DNA from: Streptomyces adelaidensis
GTDB lineage: Bacteria > Actinomycetota > Actinomycetes > Streptomycetales > Streptomycetaceae
Assembly: GCF_016598475.1 (NCBI RefSeq)
Contig: NZ_JAEMUX010000067.1
Location: 1-49,747, forward strand
Direction of reading: 5' to 3'
DNA length: 49,747 nucleotides
The notes under the pieces were generated by a model. That model was not told the origin of the DNA, made no database searches, and was given only the letters and a program-made list of their open reading frames with translations. Below are positions 7,999-15,824 of the stretch, piece after piece (position 1 is the stretch's first letter; each line of letters begins with the position of its first letter). A program made the translations under genes and the position numbers.

Positions 7999-8978
7999 TG
8001 GAGCCGGCCGCAGATGACGGCGAGGACCGTCTCACCGCTGACATCGAGGAGTTTGCCACCCACGACCGCAAAGGCGGCTGGGCCCGAGCACTCCTGATCG
8101 CCCGCCGCGTCGAGCCCGACGAGAACCGCGGCGTTGGACTCGGGCAGAAGTCCAAGAAATGTTTCGGCCGAAACACTTTCCGGCGCATCAGCGCGCGCGA
8201 GTTCGCCCGCCGGTCCGGAAGCTCCGCCAAGCGGATCATGGCCTTTCACGAAGCATGGAAGCGGGCGGCAGCCGACGGACGTGTCCCCTCGACCGACGAG
8301 CTGGAACCCGGCCTCCATGTCGATCTGCCGGACGAGGAGGAGGTGCCGTTCTTCGGCGAGCACGGCTATTACCGCAGCTACGAAGCTCGCATGAACAACG
8401 GCGAGCGACGGCAGGCGATCGAGGACGAGGCCGAGCGTGCCGGGATCAAACCGGGCTCCCCGGTCTACGTCGCTCAGCAGCCGAAGGCGCTGAAGACCGC
8501 GATCCTGGCGGATGCCACTACCCGTGACGCCGCCCGGGAAGCGCTGGCGGAGTTCGAGCGGCGCGAGGCACGAGCGGACCTTGAAGACTGCAGAGCAGCC
8601 GCCCAGTCGGCCGGGGAGGGCGAGGGCGAGCGCCGGGTGGAGAACGCTCCCCCGGGCCGCCGGTCTCAGGACGAGGAAGCTGCGGACGTCGAGCGGGCGG
8701 TCCGCACCACGTCGCGGGAGCTCTCCGAGCCTGATGTGGCCCTCCAGGTCTTCACCGAGATGACGGAGGTCCGCCTTGCCACGCTGCGGGCGCTGTCGCT
8801 GTTGCAGCGTCACCAGGTGCAGTTCACTGGGGAGCGCAGCCGGGCCATCACCGATCTGTGCACCGCGTCCGAAGCGGCCATCGCTTTCATCCGTGACCTT
8901 GCCGCCGGCCCTTATGCGGCGCTGAACGACGAGGCTCTGCAAGCGTTCCTGGACGAGAGTGAGAAGAAGCTTCGGTGA
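7998..8978 (+). CDS. Unknown HTH/coiled-coil protein, coupled operon
   Basis: The 326-aa second protein of the operon starts in the upstream stop (TGATG). Residues about 20-85 hold a conserved-looking segment with WARALLIARRVEPDE, then SAREFARRSGSSAKRIMAFH, consistent with a helix-turn-helix. A middle block reads GEHGYYRSYEARMNNGERRQ. The part from about residue 165 is strongly charged and helical (TTRDAAREALAEFERREARA), with an acidic low-complexity stretch. No enzymatic motif is visible. Together with its neighbours it suggests a DNA-binding complex, perhaps for replication, partition or regulation of the island. The family is unrecognised. Confidence 0.55.
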   Translation: MEPAADDGEDRLTADIEEFATHDRKGGWARALLIARRVEPDENRGVGLGQKSKKCFGRNTFRRISAREFARRSGSSAKRIMAFHEAWKRAAADGRVPSTDELEPGLHVDLPDEEEVPFFGEHGYYRSYEARMNNGERRQAIEDEAERAGIKPGSPVYVAQQPKALKTAILADATTRDAAREALAEFERREARADLEDCRAAAQSAGEGEGERRVENAPPGRRSQDEEAADVERAVRTTSRELSEPDVALQVFTEMTEVRLATLRALSLLQRHQVQFTGERSRAITDLCTASEAAIAFIRDLAAGPYAALNDEALQAFLDESEKKLR

Positions 8979-9547
8979 GTCCCAGACGCGACAATGACAC
9001 CCCCTCCCAGTTGGAGCAGGACGCCATCGACGTCCTGCTGTGGCTCGGGCCCAACGCGGGCCGAGAACTGTCCTACGCGGACATTGCCCGTGGCACCGGC
9101 ATTCCCGACGGCAGCCGCCTGCGGCGGGCGGTGCCCAGGGCCCGTGCTGCCGCCCACGTGCTGGGGCACCGGCTGGAGCAGTTCATGCACTCTCGCGACC
9201 CGCTCAAGCGCGGGGCGAGGGTCACGCGCTTCCACAAGTCGGGCCAGGGCGACGAGTTCGGTGCCCGGGACGCGTTGCTGGCCTGCCGCAAGGCGGTGGC
9301 CTACATGGGCGACATGCACCGGGCCTGCTCGTTCGAGGCCGGCAACCCCAACAGCGTCGACCGCGAAGCGTTCGGGCAGATGGCTGATGCCGCCGAAGGC
9401 TGCATCAGGACCTTCAGCGGCGTGGAGAGGCTGGGCAGCAAGGTCGTGAAGAACCAGGGGACCATGCGGCGCCAGGCGGAGCGGATCGCGGACCTGGAGG
9501 CCCAGATCGCCGAGTTGACCTCGGATCAGTCCGCCGCCTCGGCCTGA
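8975..9547 (+). CDS. Unknown winged-HTH-like protein, coupled operon
   Basis: The 190-aa third protein begins at a GTG overlapping the previous stop (GTGA). The N-terminal 60 residues (AIDVLLWLGPNAGRELSYAD, then IARGTGIPDGSRLRRAVPRA) look like a winged helix. A central helical part (ARDALLACRKAVAYMGDMHR) and a C-terminal coiled coil (MRRQAERIADLEAQIAELTS) follow. It has no enzymatic motif. The two overlaps make co-expression at fixed ratio likely. A very strong hairpin terminator follows. The function is unknown. Confidence 0.55.
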   Translation: MSPRRDNDTPSQLEQDAIDVLLWLGPNAGRELSYADIARGTGIPDGSRLRRAVPRARAAAHVLGHRLEQFMHSRDPLKRGARVTRFHKSGQGDEFGARDALLACRKAVAYMGDMHRACSFEAGNPNSVDREAFGQMADAAEGCIRTFSGVERLGSKVVKNQGTMRRQAERIADLEAQIAELTSDQSAASA

Positions 9548-9550
9548 CCT

Positions 9551-9588
9551 CGAAGCGGCCCGGCGGCTGTCGCCGCCGGGCCGCTTCG
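9551..9588. terminator. Strong bidirectional hairpin terminator
   Basis: A perfect 17-bp stem with a TGTC loop lies between two convergent genes, the coupled operon ending at 9547 and the TnpC-like gene ending at 9606. It can end transcription from both sides. Confidence 0.85.
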
Positions 9589-9605
9589 CACCGCACCGCG
9601 CCGGT

Positions 9606-10175
9606 TCAGGTGCGGTTGATGTGCTTGAACATCTCCTTGCCCGCTTCGCGGGCGGCGGTCAGATCGTCTTCGGTCTCGGTGAGTCTGCGCTTGAGATCGT
9701 CCCGTTCGGCGCGTATCCGGTCTCGTTCCAGGGTGATCCGCTCCACGGCCGCCAGGAGCTCGTTGACCCGCTGGTTAAGCTCCTTGGTCCCGGCCTGGTC
9801 GAGTTGGGCGCCCAGCGAGCGCTGGACGGCCTTCTTGAGACGGTCACGCTCCTCACGCAGGGCCCTGTTCTCCGCGCGGACCAGGGCCAGGTCAGTGGCC
9901 AGGCTCGCCGCGGAGGCGTCCCGGCCTGCCTGCTTCGTGCGGCGCTCAGCCTTGGTCTGGCTCTTCATCGCGGCCTCGATGTGCTCGCGCACCCCTTCGG
10001 CGTACACGAGCCACCGGGACACGCCGGCGGTGCGAGCGACGGCGAGGAAGGTGACCGTCTCGCCCTTGGCTTTCATCGCGTCCACCGTGGCCAGCACCTT
10101 GGCCCTCTTGGACCGGCTGTCCTTCCGGCGGCTCTCGCGCAGGACGTCGCCGGGGGTGCGTTTCGCCTCGCTCAT
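9606..10175 (-). CDS. tnpC: Tn554 TnpC-like protein (DUF6262)
   Basis: This 189-aa protein has a basic N-terminus, an HTH-like segment (VTFLAVARTAGVSRWLVYAE) and a long coiled coil (LVRAENRALREERDRLKKAV, continuing to the end). That layout matches DUF6262/TnpC accessory proteins, which are the third gene of Tn554-type modules and affect the frequency or orientation of transposition. It is not itself a recombinase. Its ATG overlaps the stop of the large recombinase gene (ATGA), so all three genes are translationally coupled. A convergent terminator follows. Confidence 0.85.
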   Translation of the reverse strand: MSEAKRTPGDVLRESRRKDSRSKRAKVLATVDAMKAKGETVTFLAVARTAGVSRWLVYAEGVREHIEAAMKSQTKAERRTKQAGRDASAASLATDLALVRAENRALREERDRLKKAVQRSLGAQLDQAGTKELNQRVNELLAAVERITLERDRIRAERDDLKRRLTETEDDLTAAREAGKEMFKHINRT

Positions 10176-12706
10176 GCCGTGCTCCCTCCGCGCTGGCCGG
10201 GCAAGCCCGGCATGCCCAGGGCCACGGCTCCGCCGTGGCCCTGGGCGGCCCTCACCTTGCGCAAGACGGCCGATGCCTCCTCGACCTCGTTGCGTTCCTC
10301 AGGGCTCATGGCCTCCGTCAGCTTCCGCATCGTGACGGCCGTTCCCTGGAAGGCCGCGACCTGGTCGTCCAGGTTCTTCACCACGAACGCGTCCGCCTCC
10401 ATCATGACCGCCATCTCCTTGTCGGCCTTGAGCGAGCGGATGTGGTCCTCGATGGCGGGCAGGTACGACGGGTCCGGCCGGTAGGAGGGGCAGGCGGCAC
10501 ACTGGAAGCGGATCGGGCATGCCTTTCCGCCCGCCTTGACGTTGGAGGGCTCGGTACAGTTGCCGAATGGCACCGCCACCGAGCGGGCCTCGTACGCAGT
10601 AGCGGACGCCATCGGCGCGGACCTGCCCCTGCGGTCCACGGTGTGCAGGCGCATCACGTTGACCGCCTCCCGCTTCCGCTTGTGACTGATCCTGTAGTAC
10701 CGCTGGGTGGTTTGCATGGATTTGTGGTCCATGAGCTCGCGCAGTACCTCGATGCGTACCCCGGCGTCCGCGTACCGTTGGCAGAACGAGTGCCGAAACG
10801 CGTACGGATAGATCAGCGAGCGGTCGAACGGCACCCGGTCGCCGTTCCTGTCGAACTCCTCGGACAGCAGGACGGGCACACTGTCGGCCCACTTACGGAT
10901 CATCGACGAGATCTGCTCGGACACCAGGTGACGGATCTTGCCGTTCTCGCCGGCCGGCGGGAACAGGAACCCTTCGCTGCCCGTGGGCAGGTCGAGCGTC
11001 TCGCGCACGGCCCGCCACGTACGGACAGTCTCCACAGTGTCGCGCTCAAGCTCCAGGCGCCGGTTCAGACGCCTTCCCTTGCGGTTATCCCAGATCAACA
11101 GCCATTCGCCATCGGCGTGTTCGAGGCAGTCCGTCCTCAGCTCGGCGATCTCATACGGGCGCCGACCGGTGTCCCGCAGCAGCTCGTAGACCGCGCGGGC
11201 CATCGCCTGGACCTGCTCGGGCGTCATCTTCCCGTGCGTCGCACCCTGCCCCAACAGATCCGCATAATCGTCGAGTTGACCGATGACCGACTCGGGCAGG
11301 GCCTTGCCGACATCGTCCTCGTCGACCTCCTCGGCCTTGATGACGTGGCTGGAGTGCCTCGCGAAGCTCGCGGACATGCCGTCCAGGTGCCCCGCGGCCC
11401 GGTTGTAGTCGAGGATCTTGAAGAAGAACGACAGCAGCCCGCCGCGCTGCTTGCTCGACATGGGCCCGCCGTCCAGCTTAGGCAGCACGCGGAAGGTGTC
11501 GACCACGGCGTTCATGTCGGCGAAGACCAGCGCCGAAGGGTCCATGCCGCCCCCGGGCCGGGCATCCATGGCCCGGGAGACTGCCGAGCACACCCGCAGG
11601 CCCCGTCGGGCCTCGGTGGTGTTCGGCTTCGTCTCGGCGATGAAGGTGACCAGGATCTGCCGCAGCCAGGGCTGGCGGATGTCCGTCACGTCCAGGCCCA
11701 GCGGCCGCTGGGTGATGCCCCCGCGCAGGCTCTTGACGCCGAGCTCGGACAGGTCCAGCACGTCCCTGCGTCTCGGGTCGACGCCCTCGAAGCGGTCGAA
11801 CGCCGAGCGCAGGATGCGGTGCGTCTCACGCACCAGGGCGTCTACGTTCGCCTGCGTCCCGCTCGGCAGCTGTTCGGCCGTCGCGGTGGCGATGGACTCG
11901 GCCCGCTCCGCGAGGTGCGAGACGGCCTGGCGCACAGCCACAGGGTCGATCTTTTGGCCGCGTTCGTCGCGCTGCTGCAGCGCGTACAGCATCTCCAGAC
12001 GGGCCACCGGATGCAGCGGGGCCAGCGAGAACTGGTGAACGTTCAGGAACGGCGCCTGCCTCTCCAGCCATGCGGCCGACGGCGCGGACCGCCGCCCCCG
12101 GGCGGCGGCCGTGGCCTTCTTCCAGCGGCTCTGGTGTATGCCACACAGCCTCCAGGTCGCCCGCGCGTCGTAACGGCAGCCCGCCACCAGGCAGGCGGGC
12201 GACGGCCCGTACGGCGACTGCCGCTCAATCCACGACACCAACTCGGAGTCGGGATCACGCTGCAGATCCTTGTGCCGCAGTGAGCCGTGCGCGTTGCACA
12301 GGCCCCACAGAACCGAGTCCCGCGGGCACCCCTGAACGCGGCAGTCGGCCCGCTCACCGGAGATCACCCGGTTGCGGTCCGGCACGTACGCGGCCTTGAA
12401 CTCCTTCAGCCCCAGACTGCCGGCCCGGTGGGTCTTCTCGCAGGTCGCGCACAGGCCCCGCCGGATGCGGGTGAGCGCGTCACAGGCTGCCACATCGCAC
12501 CGAAAGACGGCCGTGCCCGCGTGGTCGACGTCACCGCTGAACAGGTGGGTCTCGCCGTCCCATTCATCGGGCCGCCAGGCGGGCACGATCCGCTCACGCA
12601 GCCACGCTGTCCACTCGATCAGGACCTTCGGCGGCAGACCGTCCACCGCCTGGCCGGCGTCCCGCTGTGGCCGGTGGAGCGGGACGACCTTGCCGGACAC
12701 CGTCAC
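10172..12706 (-). CDS. tnpB: Large tyrosine recombinase, Tn554 TnpB type
   Basis: The 844-aa protein carries its tyrosine recombinase core in the C-terminal half. R515 lies in TGRRPYEIAELR, R638-H639 in YPYAFRHSFCQR, H661 in LMDHKSM, and the nucleophile is Y670 or Y671 in TTQRYYRISHKRK. The usual first His of the HxxR box is Tyr here. After the core, C717, C730, C736 and C739 (KACPIRFQCAACP) could bind zinc. The N-terminal third has three similar Cys/His knuckles at 70-89, 122-140 and 172-191, each C-x4-C-x9/10-C-x2-C/H. The GTG start at 12706 overlaps the TnpA stop (GTGA) and gives a sensible N-terminus; a longer frame to 12856 would overlap tnpA in non-homologous sequence. It acts with TnpA and TnpC to move the island. 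Confidence 0.9.
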   Translation of the reverse strand: MTVSGKVVPLHRPQRDAGQAVDGLPPKVLIEWTAWLRERIVPAWRPDEWDGETHLFSGDVDHAGTAVFRCDVAACDALTRIRRGLCATCEKTHRAGSLGLKEFKAAYVPDRNRVISGERADCRVQGCPRDSVLWGLCNAHGSLRHKDLQRDPDSELVSWIERQSPYGPSPACLVAGCRYDARATWRLCGIHQSRWKKATAAARGRRSAPSAAWLERQAPFLNVHQFSLAPLHPVARLEMLYALQQRDERGQKIDPVAVRQAVSHLAERAESIATATAEQLPSGTQANVDALVRETHRILRSAFDRFEGVDPRRRDVLDLSELGVKSLRGGITQRPLGLDVTDIRQPWLRQILVTFIAETKPNTTEARRGLRVCSAVSRAMDARPGGGMDPSALVFADMNAVVDTFRVLPKLDGGPMSSKQRGGLLSFFFKILDYNRAAGHLDGMSASFARHSSHVIKAEEVDEDDVGKALPESVIGQLDDYADLLGQGATHGKMTPEQVQAMARAVYELLRDTGRRPYEIAELRTDCLEHADGEWLLIWDNRKGRRLNRRLELERDTVETVRTWRAVRETLDLPTGSEGFLFPPAGENGKIRHLVSEQISSMIRKWADSVPVLLSEEFDRNGDRVPFDRSLIYPYAFRHSFCQRYADAGVRIEVLRELMDHKSMQTTQRYYRISHKRKREAVNVMRLHTVDRRGRSAPMASATAYEARSVAVPFGNCTEPSNVKAGGKACPIRFQCAACPSYRPDPSYLPAIEDHIRSLKADKEMAVMMEADAFVVKNLDDQVAAFQGTAVTMRKLTEAMSPEERNEVEEASAVLRKVRAAQGHGGAVALGMPGLPGQRGGSTA

Positions 12707-13884
12707 TGACGGGCTTCCTTCCGCTTGGCGGCCACCAGCTTGACGGCGTCGCGCTTGTCCTGGTCGGTCGCGTGGGTGTAGGGATCCATCGACTGCGGCG
12801 ACTGGTGCCCGGCCATGTTCTGGGCCACATCGCGGGCCATCCCGGAACGGAGCCACCGGGTGATCGCCGAGTGCCGCAACATGTGTGGCCGGGCACGGAA
12901 CCCGGCGCGGTCCGCGAGCCGCTTGAACAGCTCATACGTGCTGGGGTACTTCATCGGCTCGCCCAGCGGGGCGCGGAACAGGTTCACGAACACCATGTCG
13001 CAACCCTCCGCCTCCCGCACCGCGTCACGCTCAAAGCGGTAGGCGGCGTACAGCTCCACCGTCTCGGCCTCCACCGGAATCCACCGCGGATAGCGCGACT
13101 TGGCGTACGCATTGTTGCTGTTCAGGCGGCGCCGCACATGCACGTGTGGTCCCTCGATCCGGCAGCCCAGCGAGGTGGAGTCGGGCAGGAAGTGCATGTC
13201 CTCGCGCCGCAGCCCCAGCCCCTCGCCGATACGCATACCAGTGACCGCCAACACGGACACCAGGAAGCGGTCGCGAGCGTGCGTCGTGCAGTCGAGGACC
13301 TTCTCGATCTGGTCGTCGGACAGCCACTCGTAACCCGGCACCGCGACGCGGTACTTGATCCTCCGGGACTGGATCGTCCGATGCTGGCCGTCCTCACCCG
13401 GATCGAACCCGGACGGAGCGTAGTGCAGGAACTTCGGCTGTACGAGCTGGCTCACCACGCTCGCCGGCACCCAGCCCTGTAGCGCGGACCACGCCAGGAA
13501 CTCCCCGACCGAGCCCATGATCTTGTTGGCCGTGCCCTTGTCGCGAAAGCGTGGCTCAGCAGCCGGGCGACGGCCTCTCGGCGGTAGCGGCTCATCGATC
13601 AACCACCGCATCATCGCCATCAGTTGGGCGAGTCCGGGCCGGGACCAGTCGACCGCGTTCTCGGTGCAGTACGACAGATACAGGGCGATCCGGCCCGCGT
13701 ACGTGCGCTGGGTGTTGTAGGCCCGGTCGTCGCTCTTGAGCCCCACCAGATAGGCGCACGCCTCGGTGTGCAGTTCGAAGGCATCGTCAACGACGACCCA
13801 GTACGTAGACCCGTCCCCCGATATGGCCCGCTCAGCTCGGTAGTGCCGGTACAAGACAGCAGACGTAGCCAACGTGCCTAACAC
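12703..13884 (-). CDS. tnpA: Tyrosine recombinase, Tn554 TnpA type
   Basis: The 393-aa protein has all catalytic residues of a tyrosine recombinase. R218 lies in TGMRIGEGLG, H334/R337/H338 in RPHMLRHSAITRW, H360 in AGHQSP, and the nucleophile Y369 in SMDPYTHAT. The N-terminal 150 residues hold the SAM-like core-binding domain. Its order ahead of a larger recombinase and a coiled-coil partner is that of Tn554 TnpA-TnpB-TnpC. The start is a GTG at 13884 with no clear spaced Shine-Dalgarno; a TTG at 13872 is possible. It reads away from the island's right end, which lies about 60-90 bases upstream, as in Tn554. A 9-bp inverted repeat lies between. Confidence 0.92.
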   Translation of the reverse strand: MLGTLATSAVLYRHYRAERAISGDGSTYWVVVDDAFELHTEACAYLVGLKSDDRAYNTQRTYAGRIALYLSYCTENAVDWSRPGLAQLMAMMRWLIDEPLPPRGRRPAAEPRFRDKGTANKIMGSVGEFLAWSALQGWVPASVVSQLVQPKFLHYAPSGFDPGEDGQHRTIQSRRIKYRVAVPGYEWLSDDQIEKVLDCTTHARDRFLVSVLAVTGMRIGEGLGLRREDMHFLPDSTSLGCRIEGPHVHVRRRLNSNNAYAKSRYPRWIPVEAETVELYAAYRFERDAVREAEGCDMVFVNLFRAPLGEPMKYPSTYELFKRLADRAGFRARPHMLRHSAITRWLRSGMARDVAQNMAGHQSPQSMDPYTHATDQDKRDAVKLVAAKRKEARQ

Positions 13885-13899
13885 CCCTTGGATACCGTT

Positions 13900-13930
13900 A
13901 AGGCAAGTGCAGAACTACGTTACTTGCCTT
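13900..13930. repeat. Inverted repeat near element end
   Basis: Perfect 9-bp arms AAGGCAAGT (13900-13908) and ACTTGCCTT (13922-13930) are separated by 13 bases. They lie between the TnpA start and the pilin junction. This placement suits a recombinase binding site or a tnpA operator. The function is inferred from position only. Confidence 0.55.
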
Positions 13931-13946
13931 ACATAACTGACATCAT

Positions 13947-14084
13947 TCAAGGACCCAAGATAACGATGATGCCCACGGCGTATTCGGAAGTCACCATTCC
14001 GGCATCCCTCCGCGCCGCCCGCACCCGGCACGACACCGCACGCGCCACCCGAACCCGCACCGCTTCCCGCACTGCCTTGTACAT
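13947..14084 (-). pseudogene. Truncated Flp-type pilin (DUF4244)
   Basis: A 45-codon frame starts at ATG 14084 behind a GGGGG Shine-Dalgarno, 94 bases after tadC. It begins with a basic leader and then reads RRDAGMVTSEYAVGII, the processing-site region and start of the hydrophobic helix of small streptomycete Flp-type pilins (DUF4244). After I40 the text changes to VILGP and stops, where an intact pilin would continue about 30 residues of membrane helix and tail. The break coincides with the end of the Tn554-type element. The truncated product would lack most of its membrane helix and is unlikely to form pili. Confidence 0.85.
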
Positions 14085-14178
14085 CTCAACCCCCGTGAGG
14101 CTCTGTTCCATTGACTGTCGACTTGACTGTTGACCACAGATTGCCGGTGCCCGTCACCGCTCGTTCACGCCCGCCCCG

Positions 14179-14970
14179 TCATCCCCCACCCCCTCCCAGC
14201 AATCCGTCCGCCAGCCCGATGACCACCGGCAGTACGCCCACCGCGATGAAGGCGGGCAGGAAGCACAGCCCCACGGGCGCGGTGACCAGGACGGCGGCCC
14301 GGCGGGCTCGTTCCGTCGCCGAACGCCCCCACCCGACGCGGGCCTCGGCGGCGAGACGGGCGACCGGGGCGGCGGCCGGTACGCCGGACTCGTCGGCGCG
14401 TTCCAGGAGCCGTGCCAGGGCGCCGGCGCCGGGGAGGGCGGCCAACCCGCGCCACGCCTCGGCCGGTTCGCCGCCGAGCCGTGCCTCGGCCGCGCCCCTG
14501 GCCAGCCGCTCGCCCACGGGCCCGCCCAGGGCTTCGCCCACAGCCTGTGCGGCCACGACGGGGCTCGCCCCGGCCGTGATGCAGGCGGCCAGCAGGTCGG
14601 CGGCGAGAGGCAGTTGACGTGCCGCCACCGCGGCGTCGTACGCCTGCGCCGGGTCGCCCACCGCACGCCGGGCCCTGCGCAGCCACTGCCAGGCCCCGAC
14701 TCCGGCCGCCAGCCCCAGCAGCAGTCCCAGGAGGCCGCCGCCCAGCACCCACCCGGCGCAGACCGCCCCGCCGACCGGCAGCCACCGCCGCACGGCATCC
14801 CGTGGCACGAGGGACCGCCGGGGCGGCTCGGCAGCGGCGGCCAACACCGTGGCCAGGCGGGCGCTCAGGCGCCGTTCACGTCGTGCCGTGTCGAACGACC
14901 GGGTCAGCCACCACAGTCCCACGACCGCGCCGACGACCACCCCCAGCCTGTGGACAACTTCCCCGCTCAC
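14179..14970 (-). CDS. tadC: TadC-like pilus platform protein
   Basis: This 263-aa inner-membrane protein belongs to the type II secretion F (T2SSF) family. It has an N-terminal hydrophobic segment (LGVVVGAVVGLWWL), a central pair (GLLGLLLGLAAGVGAW), a cytoplasmic helical domain (LPLAADLLAACITAGASPVV) and a C-terminal membrane part (APVGLCFLPAFIAVGVLPVV). With TadB it forms the platform on which the ATPase drives pilin assembly. The GTG start at 14970 overlaps the tadB stop (GTGA). The next gene is the truncated pilin, so the machinery is intact up to here but its substrate is broken. Confidence 0.88.
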   Translation of the reverse strand: MSGEVVHRLGVVVGAVVGLWWLTRSFDTARRERRLSARLATVLAAAAEPPRRSLVPRDAVRRWLPVGGAVCAGWVLGGGLLGLLLGLAAGVGAWQWLRRARRAVGDPAQAYDAAVAARQLPLAADLLAACITAGASPVVAAQAVGEALGGPVGERLARGAAEARLGGEPAEAWRGLAALPGAGALARLLERADESGVPAAAPVARLAAEARVGWGRSATERARRAAVLVTAPVGLCFLPAFIAVGVLPVVIGLADGLLGGGGG

Positions 14971-15824
14971 GCCGCCTCCGCTCCCCGTACGATCCGCAGC
15001 GCCCACCACAGGCCCGCGCCCTCCAGCACCCCGCCGACGAGCAGACAGCCCAGCCCGGCCATGCTGTGCAGCACCACGTGCAGGGGGTCGGCGCCCAGCG
15101 CGGTGCCCAGCAGGAGGCCCAGTACCGGCAGCCCGGCGAGCATCACCGCCGTCGACCGGGCGCCGGCCAGCTGGGCGCGCAGGTCGGCGCGTTGGTCCCG
15201 CTCGGCGCGCAGGGCTCCCTCCAGGCGGTCGAGCCCGGCGGCGAGGCCCGCGCCCCGGTCCACGGCCACCCGCCAGCACGCGGCCAGCCCCAGCAGCCCG
15301 TCCGCGCCCGGCTGCCGTGCCGCGTCCGCGAGGGCACCCGGCACGTCCCCGCCGAACCGGGCCGCCGCCAGCACCACGGCCTGTGCCTCGCCGAGGCCGC
15401 ACGAGTCCCGCGCGGCCCGCGCCAACGCCTCACCCGGCTGCCGCCCGGCCCGCACCTCTCCGGCGAGCGCCGCGCACAGCCCGACCACGGCGTCGCCCCG
15501 CCGTTCCCGGGCCCGGCGTTCCTCCGCCGCCCGCCGCACCCGCCTCAGCAACGGCACCGCGGCGGCTCCGGCGAGCACCGGCAGCACCGAGGCCCCCAGC
15601 ACCGCGATCACCGATCCGGCCACCGGCGCCCACCATTCGGCCCCCAGCGCCCGCACCCGGCGGACCCCCCGCGCCCAGACCGGCGGCCCCACCGCCCCGC
15701 CATCCGCCAGCAACGACCGCGCCCGCCGAGCCCCGGCGCCCCTCCCCTCGCCCAGCATCCAGGCGGCCGCCCCGGCACACGCCACGGCCAGCACCCCGAC
15801 CGACATCTCCCCGGCCCCCGTCAC
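14967..15824 (-). CDS. tadB: TadB-like pilus platform protein
   Basis: The 285-aa T2SSF-family membrane protein has an N-terminal helix, hydrophobic pairs around residues 67-92 (VAGSVIAVLGASVLPVLAG) and a cytoplasmic domain with GDAVVGLCAALAGEVRAGRQ and PGEALARAARDS. A C-terminal hydrophobic region follows (VMLAGLPVLGLLLGTALG). It pairs with TadC. The GTG start at 15824 overlaps the tadA stop; an ATG at 15806 is an alternative. It sits in the middle of the four-gene coupled operon. Confidence 0.88.
   Translation of the reverse strand: MTGAGEMSVGVLAVACAGAAAWMLGEGRGAGARRARSLLADGGAVGPPVWARGVRRVRALGAEWWAPVAGSVIAVLGASVLPVLAGAAAVPLLRRVRRAAEERRARERRGDAVVGLCAALAGEVRAGRQPGEALARAARDSCGLGEAQAVVLAAARFGGDVPGALADAARQPGADGLLGLAACWRVAVDRGAGLAAGLDRLEGALRAERDQRADLRAQLAGARSTAVMLAGLPVLGLLLGTALGADPLHVVLHSMAGLGCLLVGGVLEGAGLWWALRIVRGAEAA

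Larger units (their letters stand above)
9606..13966 (-). mobile_element. Tn554-type element, right-end module
   Basis: Three coupled recombination genes (TnpA, TnpB, TnpC types) end an island whose right junction falls inside a Flp pilin gene. Native pilin codons can be followed leftward to about 13965, after which sequence departs from the family. The left junction is not seen, since the pilin's missing 3' part does not occur in 1-13946. The genes from 1 to 9547 are probably cargo of the same or nested elements. Tn554-type elements insert site-specifically without terminal inverted repeats or target duplication, so no repeats are expected. Confidence 0.8.

Noticed and set aside
10235..12283. 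682-codon plus-strand open frame over the large recombinase
   Set aside because: Low-information text opposite a protein with clear catalytic residues; no ribosome site.
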